DNA of 64,000 nt from Dehalococcoidia bacterium (GTDB lineage: Bacteria; Chloroflexota; Dehalococcoidia; SZUA-161). Every line of letters starts with the position of its first letter. Positions within the stretch are counted from its first letter, which is position 1. Location of the stretch: the NCBI GenBank assembly GCA_014874385.1, contig JACWAE010000039.1, positions 1-64,000 of the forward strand, in the 5' to 3' direction. Position numbers and translations under genes: made by a program. Shown in pieces: positions 40,581 through 49,407 of this stretch. Under the pieces are notes generated by a model that was not told the DNA's origin, did not search any database, and saw only the letters and a program-made list of their open reading frames with translations.

Positions 40581-40811
40581 GTGGATAGTATTCGTATACC
40601 AGTAAATCTATACAGCGTTTCTCAAGCCCTAACATTCTTGGAAGGACTCGGGCTAAAACTGTCCGATACGTGGTTACGAAAACGAATGAAAGATGAAAAG
40701 TTAGAGATTTACAGAGTCGGAAAGACGGAATTTGTAACCGAAACAGATCTTTATAGGCTCTCTTTGTTACCAAGAGCGAAGCCCGGGCCAAAAAAGAAAG
40801 CTCAAAAATAA
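40581..40811 (+). CDS. Excisionase-like helix-turn-helix protein
   Basis: 76 residues, GTG start. SVSQALTFLEGLGLKLSDTW, then LRKRMKDEKLEIYRVGKTEF and VTETDLYRLSLLPR, then a Lys/Pro-rich tail. It resembles MerR-like/excisionase HTH proteins, where a short HTH is followed by a wing. There is no ribosome-binding site upstream, but the predicted transcription start coincides with GTG 40581. It lies 1 base before the gene at 40813, so they form one operon, and it diverges from the XRE-ImmA gene. Confidence 0.6.
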   Translation: MDSIRIPVNLYSVSQALTFLEGLGLKLSDTWLRKRMKDEKLEIYRVGKTEFVTETDLYRLSLLPRAKPGPKKKAQK

Positions 40812-40812
40812 T

Positions 40813-41322
40813 TTGTTGGTGGTCGGAAACTTGAACGGTAAGAAGCCTTTAGTGTATTTCATCGGTTTATCAGCCAAACCGAACTGTGACCATCTCTCTC
40901 CACAAACTAACACTGGAAATATAGTTGAGCAAATTATTCATGGCCTTCCTTACGTAACAAGCGTTAAAACAAATCTTGTAAAGACCCCACCCCTTGACCA
41001 AAGAGGCAACCTTCGTTACCCTAACTTCAGTGAAATGGAACAAGGCTGGAAGGAATTACAAAATGAAATGGATCAGATGTTTCCTAACCTTTTAGTAACT
41101 CTAGGACAGCAAGTTTCCTTTTTCTTAAGATCACGGATGGGGATTCAACCCGTAAAGCCAATACTGCCGGCTGATTTCTCGTCTAAAACATATTTGTCAC
41201 AATCCGAACATCATCTACTTTCTGTTCATCATCCATCTTTTGTTTTTGTTTATAGAAGGAGATACATTGACAACTACGTTAACAATGTTGTTCAGTCAGT
41301 CTCTTCTCTAATCCTTGAATGA
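40813..41322 (+). CDS. Uracil-DNA-glycosylase-like protein
   Basis: 169 residues. VYFIGLSAKPNCDHLSPQTN and TGNIVEQI recall motif 1 of the UDG superfamily. VKTNLVKTPPLDQRGNLRYP, LLVTLGQQVSFFL and the late HHPSFVFVYRRRY (resembling the HPS substrate loop) fit the rest of the fold. The start is uncertain: TTG 40813, with alternatives at 40816, GTG 40819 and TTG 40831 (the last with GGTGG 8 bases upstream, giving MNGKKPLVYFIG). It lies in a small mobile island and could act in DNA repair, phage defence or element maintenance. I cannot tell whether the active site is intact. Confidence 0.6.
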   Translation: MLVVGNLNGKKPLVYFIGLSAKPNCDHLSPQTNTGNIVEQIIHGLPYVTSVKTNLVKTPPLDQRGNLRYPNFSEMEQGWKELQNEMDQMFPNLLVTLGQQVSFFLRSRMGIQPVKPILPADFSSKTYLSQSEHHLLSVHHPSFVFVYRRRYIDNYVNNVVQSVSSLILE

Positions 41323-41446
41323 GAGTATTTCTATATGCAAGCGGCAATAGGGATTTTACAACCTTTATGCTGCCTTGCGTAGGTTGTGTTTAATAAATCC
41401 AGATAGACCGTCCTTCCCTAATGTATAAGCACCTGATAATTGAAGC

Positions 41447-41591
41447 TGACCATCCCCCCGAAAACCAGGCCAGTTGCTCTTAGAGTTCCCGTATAATAAA
41501 AGATGTATTGAGGAGGGACTCTATGAAGGCAAAAAGACATACGGAGGAACAGATCATCGCCGTGCTGAAAGAGGGAGAGGCGGGAGCCTGA
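41447..41591 (+). pseudogene. IS3-family element, left end with OrfA N-terminal fragment
   Basis: The sequence TGACCATCCCCCCGAAAACC (41447-41466) resembles an IS3-type left inverted repeat. OrfA begins at ATG 41523 after GAGGAGGG and reads MKAKRHTEEQIIAVLKEGEA then GA and TGA. This is the conserved start of IS3 OrfA, whose HTH would follow. It is cut at residue 22, next to the degV gene. Together with the OrfB tail at 38464-38619 it frames the toxin/regulator island. Confidence 0.8.
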
Positions 41592-41600
41592 GCCCCGCTT

Positions 41601-42446
41601 CTATTTGTTTCCCGCCTCTCTAACCGCCACCCCCATAGCCCCCGGGCCAGCGTGAGTGCCAAGCACAGGGCCAACCCTTGTTAAATAGAGGGGCACATCG
41701 TGAAAAACTGACTTTATACGCCCGGCAAGCGCCTCAGCCTCTTCACCAGTGGTTGTATACGACACCGCTATTTCGCTAACACGGGGGAAGCCTTCCACAA
41801 AATCATAGAGACGATTGATAGCCTTGGCCCTGGTGCGCGCCACGCCAGCAAGCATAAGCTTACCATCACGAATGGTGAGAAAAGGCTTAACTCTCAACAC
41901 TGACCCCAGCAAGCCATAGCCCTTGCCAACACGCCCTCCCCTGACCACATATTTGAGGGTATCGAGAACCAATAAAAGATGCATCCGGGGGATAGATTGC
42001 CGCACCATCTCAGCCACTTTTTCCAGACTCGCTCCAGTTTTAGCCTCTTTAGCAGCAGCAATAGCCAGTATCCCATAGCTCATCGCCACCGACTGGGAGT
42101 CTATCACCTCAATGTGGCACTTCTTATTAACAAGCTCTTTGCCCAACAACGCTGAGTTGTAAACGCCACTTTCTCTAGATGTGAGATGTATCGAGATTAT
42201 TTCATCCGTCTCATCGGCAAGCTTATTATAGACATCAGCGAAGTCTTGCGGGGAAGGCACTGAAGTCGTGGGGAAAACTGAATCATGATCTAGCCTGGCG
42301 TAGACCTCATCCTCGCTTATATCCAACCTGTCACGGTAAGATTTGCCTCCAAACACTACATACGCAGGCACCACTGTAATGTCCCACTCTTTCGCCAACT
42401 GTGCCGGAATATCGGATGTGCTGTCGACCACAACCTTTACCGTCAT
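41601..42446 (-). CDS. DegV family protein
   Basis: 281 residues. MTVKVVVDSTSDIPAQLAKE, then VPAYVVFGGKSYRDRLDIS, TTSVPSPQDFADVYNKLA, HLTSRESGVYNSALLG and the C-terminal HAGPGAMGVAVRE are DegV markers. DegV/FakB proteins bind a fatty acid in a cleft between two domains and present it to a kinase for activation. No fakA gene is nearby. The start is ATG 42446. The gene's 3' end abuts the IS3 remnant with a 9-base gap, but the reading frame is complete. Confidence 0.9.
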   Translation of the reverse strand: MTVKVVVDSTSDIPAQLAKEWDITVVPAYVVFGGKSYRDRLDISEDEVYARLDHDSVFPTTSVPSPQDFADVYNKLADETDEIISIHLTSRESGVYNSALLGKELVNKKCHIEVIDSQSVAMSYGILAIAAAKEAKTGASLEKVAEMVRQSIPRMHLLLVLDTLKYVVRGGRVGKGYGLLGSVLRVKPFLTIRDGKLMLAGVARTRAKAINRLYDFVEGFPRVSEIAVSYTTTGEEAEALAGRIKSVFHDVPLYLTRVGPVLGTHAGPGAMGVAVREAGNK

Positions 42447-42557
42447 ACAACTCCTTCAAACCTATTTTACAATACTCGCTTAGCCTGGCAACCTGCGCAC
42501 TTGCTCCCCGTCCACTGGCCTAAGCGCAGAGTTAAAACTATAATCATAAGATCACAG

Positions 42558-44528
42558 TCAATCAGCCTCGCTTTTGAAGAAGCTGGTAGCAAGAGGCGGC
42601 AAGGTCATGTTCAGGGAGTATGGGCGGCCATGAAATGAAATAGGTTCAGCTTCGATGCCACCCAGATTACCCTGGCCGCTGCCTCCATAGTCCTTGGCGT
42701 CACCGTTCAGAAGCTCTTTCCAGAAACCGCTGCGCGGGACGCCCACCCTGTAGTTGAACCTGGTCATAGGTGTAAAATTGCAGACAACAAGCACAATATT
42801 GTCCGCCGCACGACCTTTACGCAAGAAGCTGATGATATTCTGATCTGAGTCGTTGCAATCTACCCACTCGAATCCAGCCGGGCTGAAGTCAAGCTCATTG
42901 AGCGACGGCTCGCTTTTGTAGAGGTGATTCAGGTCCTCAACCCATTTCTGAAGGCCGATATGCGGGGCATAATCAAGGAGATGCCACTCCAAGCTCTGGT
43001 CGTGGTTCCATTCCTGCCACTGGCCAAACTCTCCACCCATGAAAAGTAATTTCTTCCCCGGCTGGCTATACATATATCCCAGGAGCAGCCTCAGGTTAGC
43101 GAACTTCTGCCAGAGGTCACCCGGCATCTTGCTCAGGAGCGCTCCTTTGCCATGTACCACCTCATCATGAGAAAGAGGAAGAACAAAGTTCTCGGTGAAG
43201 GCATAGATCATGCGAAAGGTCAACTGGTTGTGATGGTATTTCCTGTAGATTGGGTCTCTGGTAATGTACACCAAAGTATCATGCATCCAGCCCATGTCCC
43301 ATTTAGCGCCGAATCCCAGGCCACCCACATATGTCGGTCTGGATACCATGGGCCAGGCAGTGGACTCCTCGGCGAATGTCTGAATATCCGGATGTTTTTT
43401 ATAGACCTCCTCGTTGAAGCGGCGCAAAAAGTCGATGGCATCAAGGTTCTCTTTGCCCCCGTATTTATTGGGTATCCAGTTACCATCCTTACGAGAATAG
43501 TCCAGATAGAGCATGGAGGCAACTGCATCCAAACGCAGGCCATCTGCATGATATTTATCCAGCCAGAATAGTGCACTGCTGATAAGAAAGCTTCGCACTT
43601 CGTTCCGCCCGTAGTTGAAGATAAAGCTGTTCCAGTCGGGATGAAGCCCTTTATGGGGGTCAGCGTGCTCGTAGAGATGAGTTCCATCGAAAAAGCCCAA
43701 CCCGTGTTCATCGGTGGGAAAGTGCGACGGCACCCAATCCAGGATGACCCCGATGCCGTGCTGGTGCAGGGTATCAACCAAATACATAAAGTCCTGAGGA
43801 GTGCCATAGCGACTCGTGGGAGCGAAATAGCCGGTTGCCTGGTAGCCCCAGGAGGCATAAAAAGGATGCTCCATAATGGGGAGGAGCTCGACATGGGTAA
43901 AGCCCATATGCTGGACATACTCAACCAGCCTCACCGCCAGTTCCTTGTATGTCAGAGGGCGGTTCCCCTCCTCGGGCACACGCCGCCAGGAACCCAGATG
44001 CACCTCGTAGATAGAAATGGCGCTATCCAATGAGTTGCGGCTGCGGCGTTTCTCCATCCATTCCCCATCACCCCAGGTGTAGTCCAGATTCCAAACAATG
44101 GAGGCCGTCTTGGGAGACACCTCGTTATAAAACGCAAACGGATCCGTTTTATCTGCTCGATAGCCACTGTACCTGGAACAGACATAGTACTTGTAAAGTA
44201 TTCCCTTCCCCAAGCCGGAGATGAAGCATTCCCAGATTCCCGACTGGCCTCTGGAACGCATGGGGTGGCTCGCCCTGTTCCAGCCATTGAAGTCCCCCGT
44301 GATATACACCTGCTCGGCATCAGGAGCCCATACGGCGAAATAAGTACCCTCTACACCATCTTTACTGAGATAATGTGCCCCCAGCTTGTCATAGAGGCAG
44401 AAGTGATTCCCCTCGTTAAATAGGTAGAGGTCATCCTCGGTCAATAGAGTCATATCATAGGACACCTGATAACTCCCGTCCTTCAACAAAGGAGTCGGCG
44501 TCAGCTCGCTATTGTCTCTTCTCTCCAT
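42558..44528 (-). CDS. glgB: 1,4-alpha-glucan branching enzyme
   Basis: About 656 residues, GH13 family, moving alpha-1,4 segments to alpha-1,6 branch points in glycogen. An N-terminal CBM48-like domain ([20 protein letters not shown]) precedes the catalytic barrel. The barrel has [13 protein letters not shown] (nucleophile Asp), TFAEEST (acid/base Glu) and [10 protein letters not shown] (transition-state Asp), then a C-terminal beta domain. AGAGGT 8 bases before ATG 44528 gives the start. A GTG one codon earlier is possible. No other glycogen gene is adjacent. Confidence 0.95.
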   Translation of the reverse strand: MERRDNSELTPTPLLKDGSYQVSYDMTLLTEDDLYLFNEGNHFCLYDKLGAHYLSKDGVEGTYFAVWAPDAEQVYITGDFNGWNRASHPMRSRGQSGIWECFISGLGKGILYKYYVCSRYSGYRADKTDPFAFYNEVSPKTASIVWNLDYTWGDGEWMEKRRSRNSLDSAISIYEVHLGSWRRVPEEGNRPLTYKELAVRLVEYVQHMGFTHVELLPIMEHPFYASWGYQATGYFAPTSRYGTPQDFMYLVDTLHQHGIGVILDWVPSHFPTDEHGLGFFDGTHLYEHADPHKGLHPDWNSFIFNYGRNEVRSFLISSALFWLDKYHADGLRLDAVASMLYLDYSRKDGNWIPNKYGGKENLDAIDFLRRFNEEVYKKHPDIQTFAEESTAWPMVSRPTYVGGLGFGAKWDMGWMHDTLVYITRDPIYRKYHHNQLTFRMIYAFTENFVLPLSHDEVVHGKGALLSKMPGDLWQKFANLRLLLGYMYSQPGKKLLFMGGEFGQWQEWNHDQSLEWHLLDYAPHIGLQKWVEDLNHLYKSEPSLNELDFSPAGFEWVDCNDSDQNIISFLRKGRAADNIVLVVCNFTPMTRFNYRVGVPRSGFWKELLNGDAKDYGGSGQGNLGGIEAEPISFHGRPYSLNMTLPPLATSFFKSEAD

Positions 44529-44730
44529 CACTGCAAACCTCTCACCTCGGCTGCGTATATCCTATATTTTTATCTACCTCATTCTCGCCAAGTATAAGAC
44601 GCTTCGGGTTCAAGGTCAAGGGCTATTACTCCAGATGCTAGGGGGAATTGACCAGGTAGCCTGTTAATCAATGCAAAGGAAATGGTAATATCTAGAGACT
44701 TAGTCTGTAATTGGCTTGCAGCAGACGCAG

Positions 44731-45165
44731 TCAGAGTCGTTTATGCATTTTGATATGCCTGATGTTAGCTTCCCAGAACGGTGAGCCTGATTCCTGAAAG
44801 CCACATGACTTATAGAACTCGACTGCCCCTTCTTGCGCATGGATGACTAATTGCTGCACTTGTTTGTCCCTTAGTTCTTCATCGAGGAAGGCAATGAGCC
44901 CTCTTCCTATCCCCTTATGTCGAAAAGCTTTGGTAACAGCCATTCTTTCCAATTTTGCTTCATTGTTCCCTAGAAATCGAACTCTGGCAGTGCCGATAAT
45001 TTGCGCTCCGTCCTCGACCACGACATGCAGTGCATCGCGGTCACTGTTATCGAACACCAGGTCTTCTGAAATACCTTGCTCACGAACGAAAACCTGCCTC
45101 CTTACATCAAAGGCCTCTCTTAAGTCTGCGTCGCTTGCCATCAATTTGTATGTGAGTTTGCTCAT
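44731..45165 (-). CDS. GNAT family N-acetyltransferase
   Basis: About 144 residues. The acetyl-CoA-binding loop is RMAVTKAFRHKGIGRGLIAF (motif A, R-x-x-G-x-G). An N-terminal REAFDVRRQVFVREQGISED and the C-terminal AVEFYKSCGFQESGSPFWEA are typical of the ElaA/YjcF-like GNATs. The open frame extends to ATG 45192, inside the end of the broken ABC gene. I choose ATG 45165 before KLTYKLMAS, but neither has a ribosome-binding site. The substrate is unknown. Confidence 0.75.
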   Translation of the reverse strand: MSKLTYKLMASDADLREAFDVRRQVFVREQGISEDLVFDNSDRDALHVVVEDGAQIIGTARVRFLGNNEAKLERMAVTKAFRHKGIGRGLIAFLDEELRDKQVQQLVIHAQEGAVEFYKSCGFQESGSPFWEANIRHIKMHKRL

Positions 45166-45182
45166 ATCGGTGTAAATAAATA

Positions 45183-45539
45183 TCACTTGCATTGGCGCTG
45201 ATTGAGAATAACAGAATCATCCCTGAATTGCTCGCCGGCAGCCCGCTCGAAGGCGTTCACCAGGTCGGCAATCGTAAGTCTCTTCTTGTCTTCTTCACCA
45301 ACGTCTATTACAAGCCGACCTCTGTGCATCATAACCAGCCTGTTTCCGTACCGTAAGGCAATATCCATATTATGGGTAACCATAATTGTGGTCATTTTTT
45401 CACGGCGCACGATGAAATCACTTAGTTGAAGCACGGTTTCAGCAGTCTTCGGGTCCAGAGTAGCTATATGTTCGTCGAGTAGCAGTATACTGGGCTTGCT
45501 CAGAGTAGCCATTACCAGGGCCAGAGCCTGTCTTTGGTC
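45183..45539 (-). pseudogene. ABC transporter ATPase, C-terminal fragment
   Basis: About 118 residues with Walker B (PSILLLDEHIATLDPKTAET) and the switch His (TTIMVTHNMDIALRYGNRLV), resembling the ATPase of TrpXYZ-type uptake systems. Upstream the frame reads DQRQALALVMATLSKPS, the end of the LSGGQ helix, and then homology stops at about 45540. Walker A and the first half are missing. It is 5'-truncated, and the breakpoint coincides with the start of the CaiB fragment on the other strand. Confidence 0.8.
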
Positions 45540-45541
45540 AT

Positions 45542-45754
45542 GGCATTAGCCTTGACCTCAACACGTCCAAGGGCCAGGAAATAGCTAAGAAGCTGGTTTC
45601 TTGGGCGGACATTGTCACGGATAGCATGTCTCCGGGAGCCATGGCTAAGTGTAGTTTAGTTCCTGGGGTCTCTGACGATGAGATTGCTGATCTGCTCATT
45701 GAAGGAGTGGTCAACACGGAAACCGATATGCCCGAGGTACTGGGCGCTAAATAA
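45542..45754 (+). pseudogene. CaiB/BaiF CoA-transferase relic with internal deletion
   Basis: The 70-codon frame begins GISLDLNTSKGQEIAKKLVS, then WADIVTDSMSPGAMAK, which matches residues around 75-110 of a CaiB protein. It then jumps to LVPGVSDDEIADLLIEGVVN and TETDMPEVLGAK, the C-terminal end of the family. Both the first part of the gene and the whole middle, including the catalytic Asp, are missing. There is no start codon or ribosome-binding site. It meets the truncated ABC gene head to head at about 45540, so this is a recombination scar. Confidence 0.75.
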
Positions 45755-45871
45755 TAAGGCTAATCACATTTGAACTGCTACTTGAAAACGGTTGGGGAGG
45801 TTTTTATAAATATCTAAACCGGAAGCCGGCGGTATAAGAAGGACTGCACTAATGAATAATTACACTATAAG

Positions 45872-46558
45872 TTAAAACCAGAGACTGGTATCCAATACTA
45901 CGCGCAAGCCCGAAATTTTTACAGCACTCCGGTGATATCCATACGGGAATAACTTTTCAAGGTCTCCCAAATCGATGTTATTTGATTCACAGCATTCGAA
46001 TACCGTGGGCACGATACCACTCTTTTGATAATTATCACGAAGGAAATAAATTATCTTCCAGTGTTTATCTGTCAGACCCCCGGGTATTTTCATTTCCAGC
46101 GCCTTGTTAATCGCAAATTCCTCGTCCCATTCGGAGGGATCGATGAGAAATCCTTCCGCGTCGATTCGATAGCTTTTTTCTCTTTGGTTAATTTCAGATT
46201 TCTCGATTGGACGTACAGGGCCCGGTTCTCTATAATAATTTACAATATGATCCCCGTGGTTTAATCCTGCAATTAAGCAGGCGCCTCTGTGGTATCCTGT
46301 CGGGAACAGTTCCTTAAGTTCCAGCCATGTTAGTTCATTCGCTCTGCAAGTTTCATACACTGTAGGGCACTTTCCGTTTTGATAAAATGAATCTCGGATA
46401 AAATGAATTATGGCCCAGTGTTTTTCTGAGAGTTTTTCGGACATGCCGAGTTTTGATGCTATTAGGATAGCGAAGTTTTCATCCCACTGATTATCGTCAA
46501 CTAAAAAACCTTCGTCATCTATGTTATAGTTCTTATCTTTATAAGTAATGGTCTTCAT
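45872..46558 (-). CDS. Tandem-domain DsrC/TusE-like protein
   Basis: 228 residues composed of two DsrC-like domains (about 1-112 and 127-228). Each has a YxIDxEGFLxDxxxWDExFA start, the helix LxxKHWxIIxFxRDxF/Y, and the LFPxGYHR turn. Ordinary DsrC is about 105-115 residues, with two redox Cys: CysB in GAC-x-I/M-AGL and CysA next to last. Here domain 1 keeps CysB (C94 in RGACLIAGL). Domain 2 has Val (SAVKISGL). There is no C-terminal arm with CysA in either. It also has other Cys at C64, C71, C189 and C190. It diverges from the hydrogenase operon. A role in thiol-based redox relay or regulation is possible, and sulfite reduction unlikely. Confidence 0.85.
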   Translation of the reverse strand: MKTITYKDKNYNIDDEGFLVDDNQWDENFAILIASKLGMSEKLSEKHWAIIHFIRDSFYQNGKCPTVYETCRANELTWLELKELFPTGYHRGACLIAGLNHGDHIVNYYREPGPVRPIEKSEINQREKSYRIDAEGFLIDPSEWDEEFAINKALEMKIPGGLTDKHWKIIYFLRDNYQKSGIVPTVFECCESNNIDLGDLEKLFPYGYHRSAVKISGLRVVLDTSLWF

Positions 46559-46925
46559 TTTTCATTCCCTGCCCTCGCTAGAAACATGACACGCTTTTAA
46601 TGCTATGGTTCTCTAAATCTTTTATATTCGCCAGTCATTATTGTACTGGTCTGGTTATCTGTAACCTGACCAATAAATAGATTTATTTTTAATATCCTCA
46701 AATATATATTTTCAATTATTTTATAAGATTTGATTAGGGCAATAATGCTTGTTTCTGGCGAATCAGTTAGGCAATTTAATCTAACACCATTTGAGTATTT
46801 TTACCTACCTGGAACAAGCATTAATACTGTGCAAGAGTTAATAGCTCTACCTGTAATATAATAAGAATATCCAGTACAAAGTTTGTAATTATTCAAATCA
46901 GGAAGTCATACCAAGGAGACTAACA
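46559..46925. promoter_or_regulatory. Divergent regulatory region, DsrC-like gene and hydrogenase operon
   Basis: 367 A/T-rich bases between divergent genes. A perfect 11-base inverted repeat, TAATGCTTGTT (46743-46753) and AACAAGCATTA (46813-46823), with a 59-base spacer could be an operator pair or a looping site. TATAAT occurs at 46857-46862 and could be the -10 of the hydrogenase promoter, but its -35 is poor, as expected for an activated promoter. AAGGAGA before ATG 46926 is the ribosome-binding site. Confidence 0.5.
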
Positions 46926-47819
46926 ATGCCACAATCACCAGTCGAAGAGTATCCAGTGATTTGGTTACAGGGCGCTACCTGCACAGGGTGTTCGGTATCG
47001 GTTCTCAATTCAGTCAGCCCTACGATCAAGAATGTGCTGGTTGACGAGGTAATCCCCGGCAAGCACGTTAATCTCAGATTTCAGGCTACGGTGATGGCAG
47101 GGGCAGGAGAACTTGTAATCAAAGCATTGGAAGAGACCTGGAAAGCAAAAAAAGGAAACTATGTGCTGGTAGTCGAGGGCGCGATCCCCATGAAAGCAGG
47201 CGGCGCTTACGGCTCGATCGGCGAAAATAAGGACGGCAAGCCAGTATCTATAGCCACTAGAGTTGAAACCCTCGGGCGTGACGCGCTTGCAGTAATCGCT
47301 CTCGGCACGTGCGCTTCCTGGGGCGGTATCCCGGCTGCCAAACCTAATCCTTCGCAATGCGTCAATGTGATGCAAATTTTTCAATCTGAGGGCATAACTA
47401 CCCCCCTGATCAATGTACCCGGTTGTCCACCCCATCCCGACTGGTTTGTTGGAACAGTGGCGAGCTTGTTGCTCAACGGCTTACCGAAGAACGGTGAATT
47501 GGACGAAATTCATCGTCCCCGATTATTCTACGGGCAATTAATTCATGAAAACTGCCCTCGACGTGCCTATTATGATGAGAAGAAATTCGCTAAAAAGCTA
47601 AGTGAACCTGGCTGTCTCTATGAACTGGGCTGCAAAGGGCCAGTTACCCACGCAGATTGCGCCACGAGAATGTGGAATAACAAGATTAACTGGTGCGTCG
47701 GTTGCGGGGGACTGTGTATCGGCTGCGCTGCTCCTGGTTTCCCGGACCTTGTTTCCCCGTTATATGAAAAGACACCAGACATCACGTTACCGAATATAGG
47801 TCAAAGGGTGGTTCAGTAA
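46926..47819 (+). CDS. [NiFe] hydrogenase small subunit
   Basis: 297 residues. The cluster ligands are conserved: WLQGATCTGCSVSVLN (proximal), LGTCASWGGIPAA, NVPGCPPHPDWF, then the H-E-N-C...CLYELGCKGP...DCATRMWN...CVGCGGLCIGC region for medial and distal clusters. The first cluster motif begins only about 17 residues from the start, so there is no twin-arginine signal peptide and no C-terminal membrane anchor. The enzyme is therefore probably cytosolic. A well-placed AAGGAGA fixes ATG 46926. It makes a complete heterodimer with the next gene. Subgroup cannot be settled by eye. Confidence 0.9.
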   Translation: MPQSPVEEYPVIWLQGATCTGCSVSVLNSVSPTIKNVLVDEVIPGKHVNLRFQATVMAGAGELVIKALEETWKAKKGNYVLVVEGAIPMKAGGAYGSIGENKDGKPVSIATRVETLGRDALAVIALGTCASWGGIPAAKPNPSQCVNVMQIFQSEGITTPLINVPGCPPHPDWFVGTVASLLLNGLPKNGELDEIHRPRLFYGQLIHENCPRRAYYDEKKFAKKLSEPGCLYELGCKGPVTHADCATRMWNNKINWCVGCGGLCIGCAAPGFPDLVSPLYEKTPDITLPNIGQRVVQ

Positions 47820-47820
47820 A

Positions 47821-49380
47821 ATGGGCAAAATAATAATCGATCCAATCACGCGTATTGAAGGCCATCTGAAGGTCGAAGCTATTGTCGAGAAAGGCGTAGT
47901 AAAAGATGCTAAAAGTTCAGGCACTCTTTTCCGGGGGTTCGAGATAATCCTTAAAGGGCGTGACCCCCGTGATGCACAACGTATTACCCAGCGTATTTGC
48001 GGCGTCTGCCCAACCAGTCATTCTATTGCTTCAACTCTCTGTCTGGATAGTGCATTTGGCCTCGGGGGCTCGATCCCCGACAATGGAAGGCTCCTCCGCA
48101 ACCTTATTTTGGGGTCGGCTCATATCGCCGACCACATCCTCCATTTCTATCACCTTGCAGCTCTGGACTATGTAGATATTACAAAGGTTGCTAATTACGA
48201 AGGCGCTGATTCTACACTCAATTCGGTAAAGGAGTTCATCCAGCGTGGCGAACCCGGGCCATTCGTGCCTAGATATGAAGGAGATTACCGCTTTCCAGAT
48301 GCAGTTGACCGGCAATTGGTGGGGCATTATATCGAGGCTTTAAGAATGAGGCGTAAGGCTCAGGAGATGTGTTCCATATTTGGGGGCAAGATGCCACATA
48401 ATATGGCTGTAGTTCCCGGAGGGGTGACAGAGGTACCTACTATAGATAAAATCGCGTCTTTTCTTTGGAGGCTCAATGAGCTAAGAACCTTTATCGACCA
48501 GGTATATTTACCGGATGTATTAGCAGCGGCAGAAGTATATAGCGACTACTTTGAGATAGGCATCGGGTGTCGCAGACTCCTGTCATACGGAAGCTATGAG
48601 TTGGATGGTAAAGAACCCGATCTTACGAAGAGAAAGAGGTTATTCAAACAAGGTACTGTGGATTCCAATTTGAGCCTGCGACAGATTGATATAAGCGTAA
48701 TCGCCGAGGATGTAAAATACTCTTGGTACAATGACTCCACTACAGGCAGAAAACCAACTCAGGGGGAAACTATCCCTCAAGAGGACAAGGCTGGCGCCTA
48801 TTCGTGGGTAAAATCACCACGCTACAATGGACACGTGTATGAGGTAGGGCCACTTGCCCGTATAATGGCCACTTATCTCAATGGCGATGAGAAGGTGAAA
48901 TCGATTGTAGACCCGGCCCTGGCTAAATTTAAGGCCAGCCCGAAAGTGATGTTCTCGACTCTGGGACGCCACCTGGCGCGAGCTGTGAGTTGCAAGGTGA
49001 TTGCTGATACTATGCCGACCTGGCTGCTCGAGCTAAAGCCTGGGGAGCCTGTATATCAAGAATATGAGATCCCGGATGAATCCTCTGGTATGGGTTTAGT
49101 TGACGCAGCAAGGGGCGCTTTGGGGCATTTCATTCAGATAAAGGATAAACGGATTGCAAATTACCAGTGTGTTGTACCCAGCACGTGGAATATGTCCCCC
49201 AGAGACGATAACGGACAGCCTGGACCTTTAGAGCAGGCGCTGATTGGCACCAGGATCAAAGATGAGGCCAATCCGGTTGAGATCGTGCGAATTGTCCGCT
49301 CCTTCGATCCCTGCCTTGCCTGCGCTGTACACCTTATCACTCCAAAAGGCGGGACCCTAAGTAAATTTAAAATCCTGTAA
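47821..49380 (+). CDS. [NiFe] hydrogenase large subunit
   Basis: 519 residues. The nickel-binding motifs are intact: RICGVCPTSHS (L1) near residue 60 and DPCLACAVH (L2) at the end. The 15-residue tail after the final His (LITPKGGTLSKFKIL) is the peptide removed by the maturation protease after Ni insertion. The N-terminus KIIIDPITRIEGHLKVEA is typical. The frame follows the small subunit by 1 base. No cytochrome b, NAD-reducing or HdrA subunit follows. The next genes are the protease and the MetV homologue. Confidence 0.93.
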   Translation: MGKIIIDPITRIEGHLKVEAIVEKGVVKDAKSSGTLFRGFEIILKGRDPRDAQRITQRICGVCPTSHSIASTLCLDSAFGLGGSIPDNGRLLRNLILGSAHIADHILHFYHLAALDYVDITKVANYEGADSTLNSVKEFIQRGEPGPFVPRYEGDYRFPDAVDRQLVGHYIEALRMRRKAQEMCSIFGGKMPHNMAVVPGGVTEVPTIDKIASFLWRLNELRTFIDQVYLPDVLAAAEVYSDYFEIGIGCRRLLSYGSYELDGKEPDLTKRKRLFKQGTVDSNLSLRQIDISVIAEDVKYSWYNDSTTGRKPTQGETIPQEDKAGAYSWVKSPRYNGHVYEVGPLARIMATYLNGDEKVKSIVDPALAKFKASPKVMFSTLGRHLARAVSCKVIADTMPTWLLELKPGEPVYQEYEIPDESSGMGLVDAARGALGHFIQIKDKRIANYQCVVPSTWNMSPRDDNGQPGPLEQALIGTRIKDEANPVEIVRIVRSFDPCLACAVHLITPKGGTLSKFKIL

Positions 49381-49407
49381 TGCAGTAGCTATGAAGGTTC
49401 TATAGAG

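Noticed and set aside
40432-40791. 119-residue minus-strand frame
   Set aside because: It is antisense to the excisionase-like gene and covers the promoters. No ribosome-binding site or family match.
46926-46980. Tat signal peptide on the hydrogenase small subunit
   Set aside because: The ribosome-binding site fixes ATG 46926 and the first cluster motif follows within about 17 residues; there is no room for a signal.
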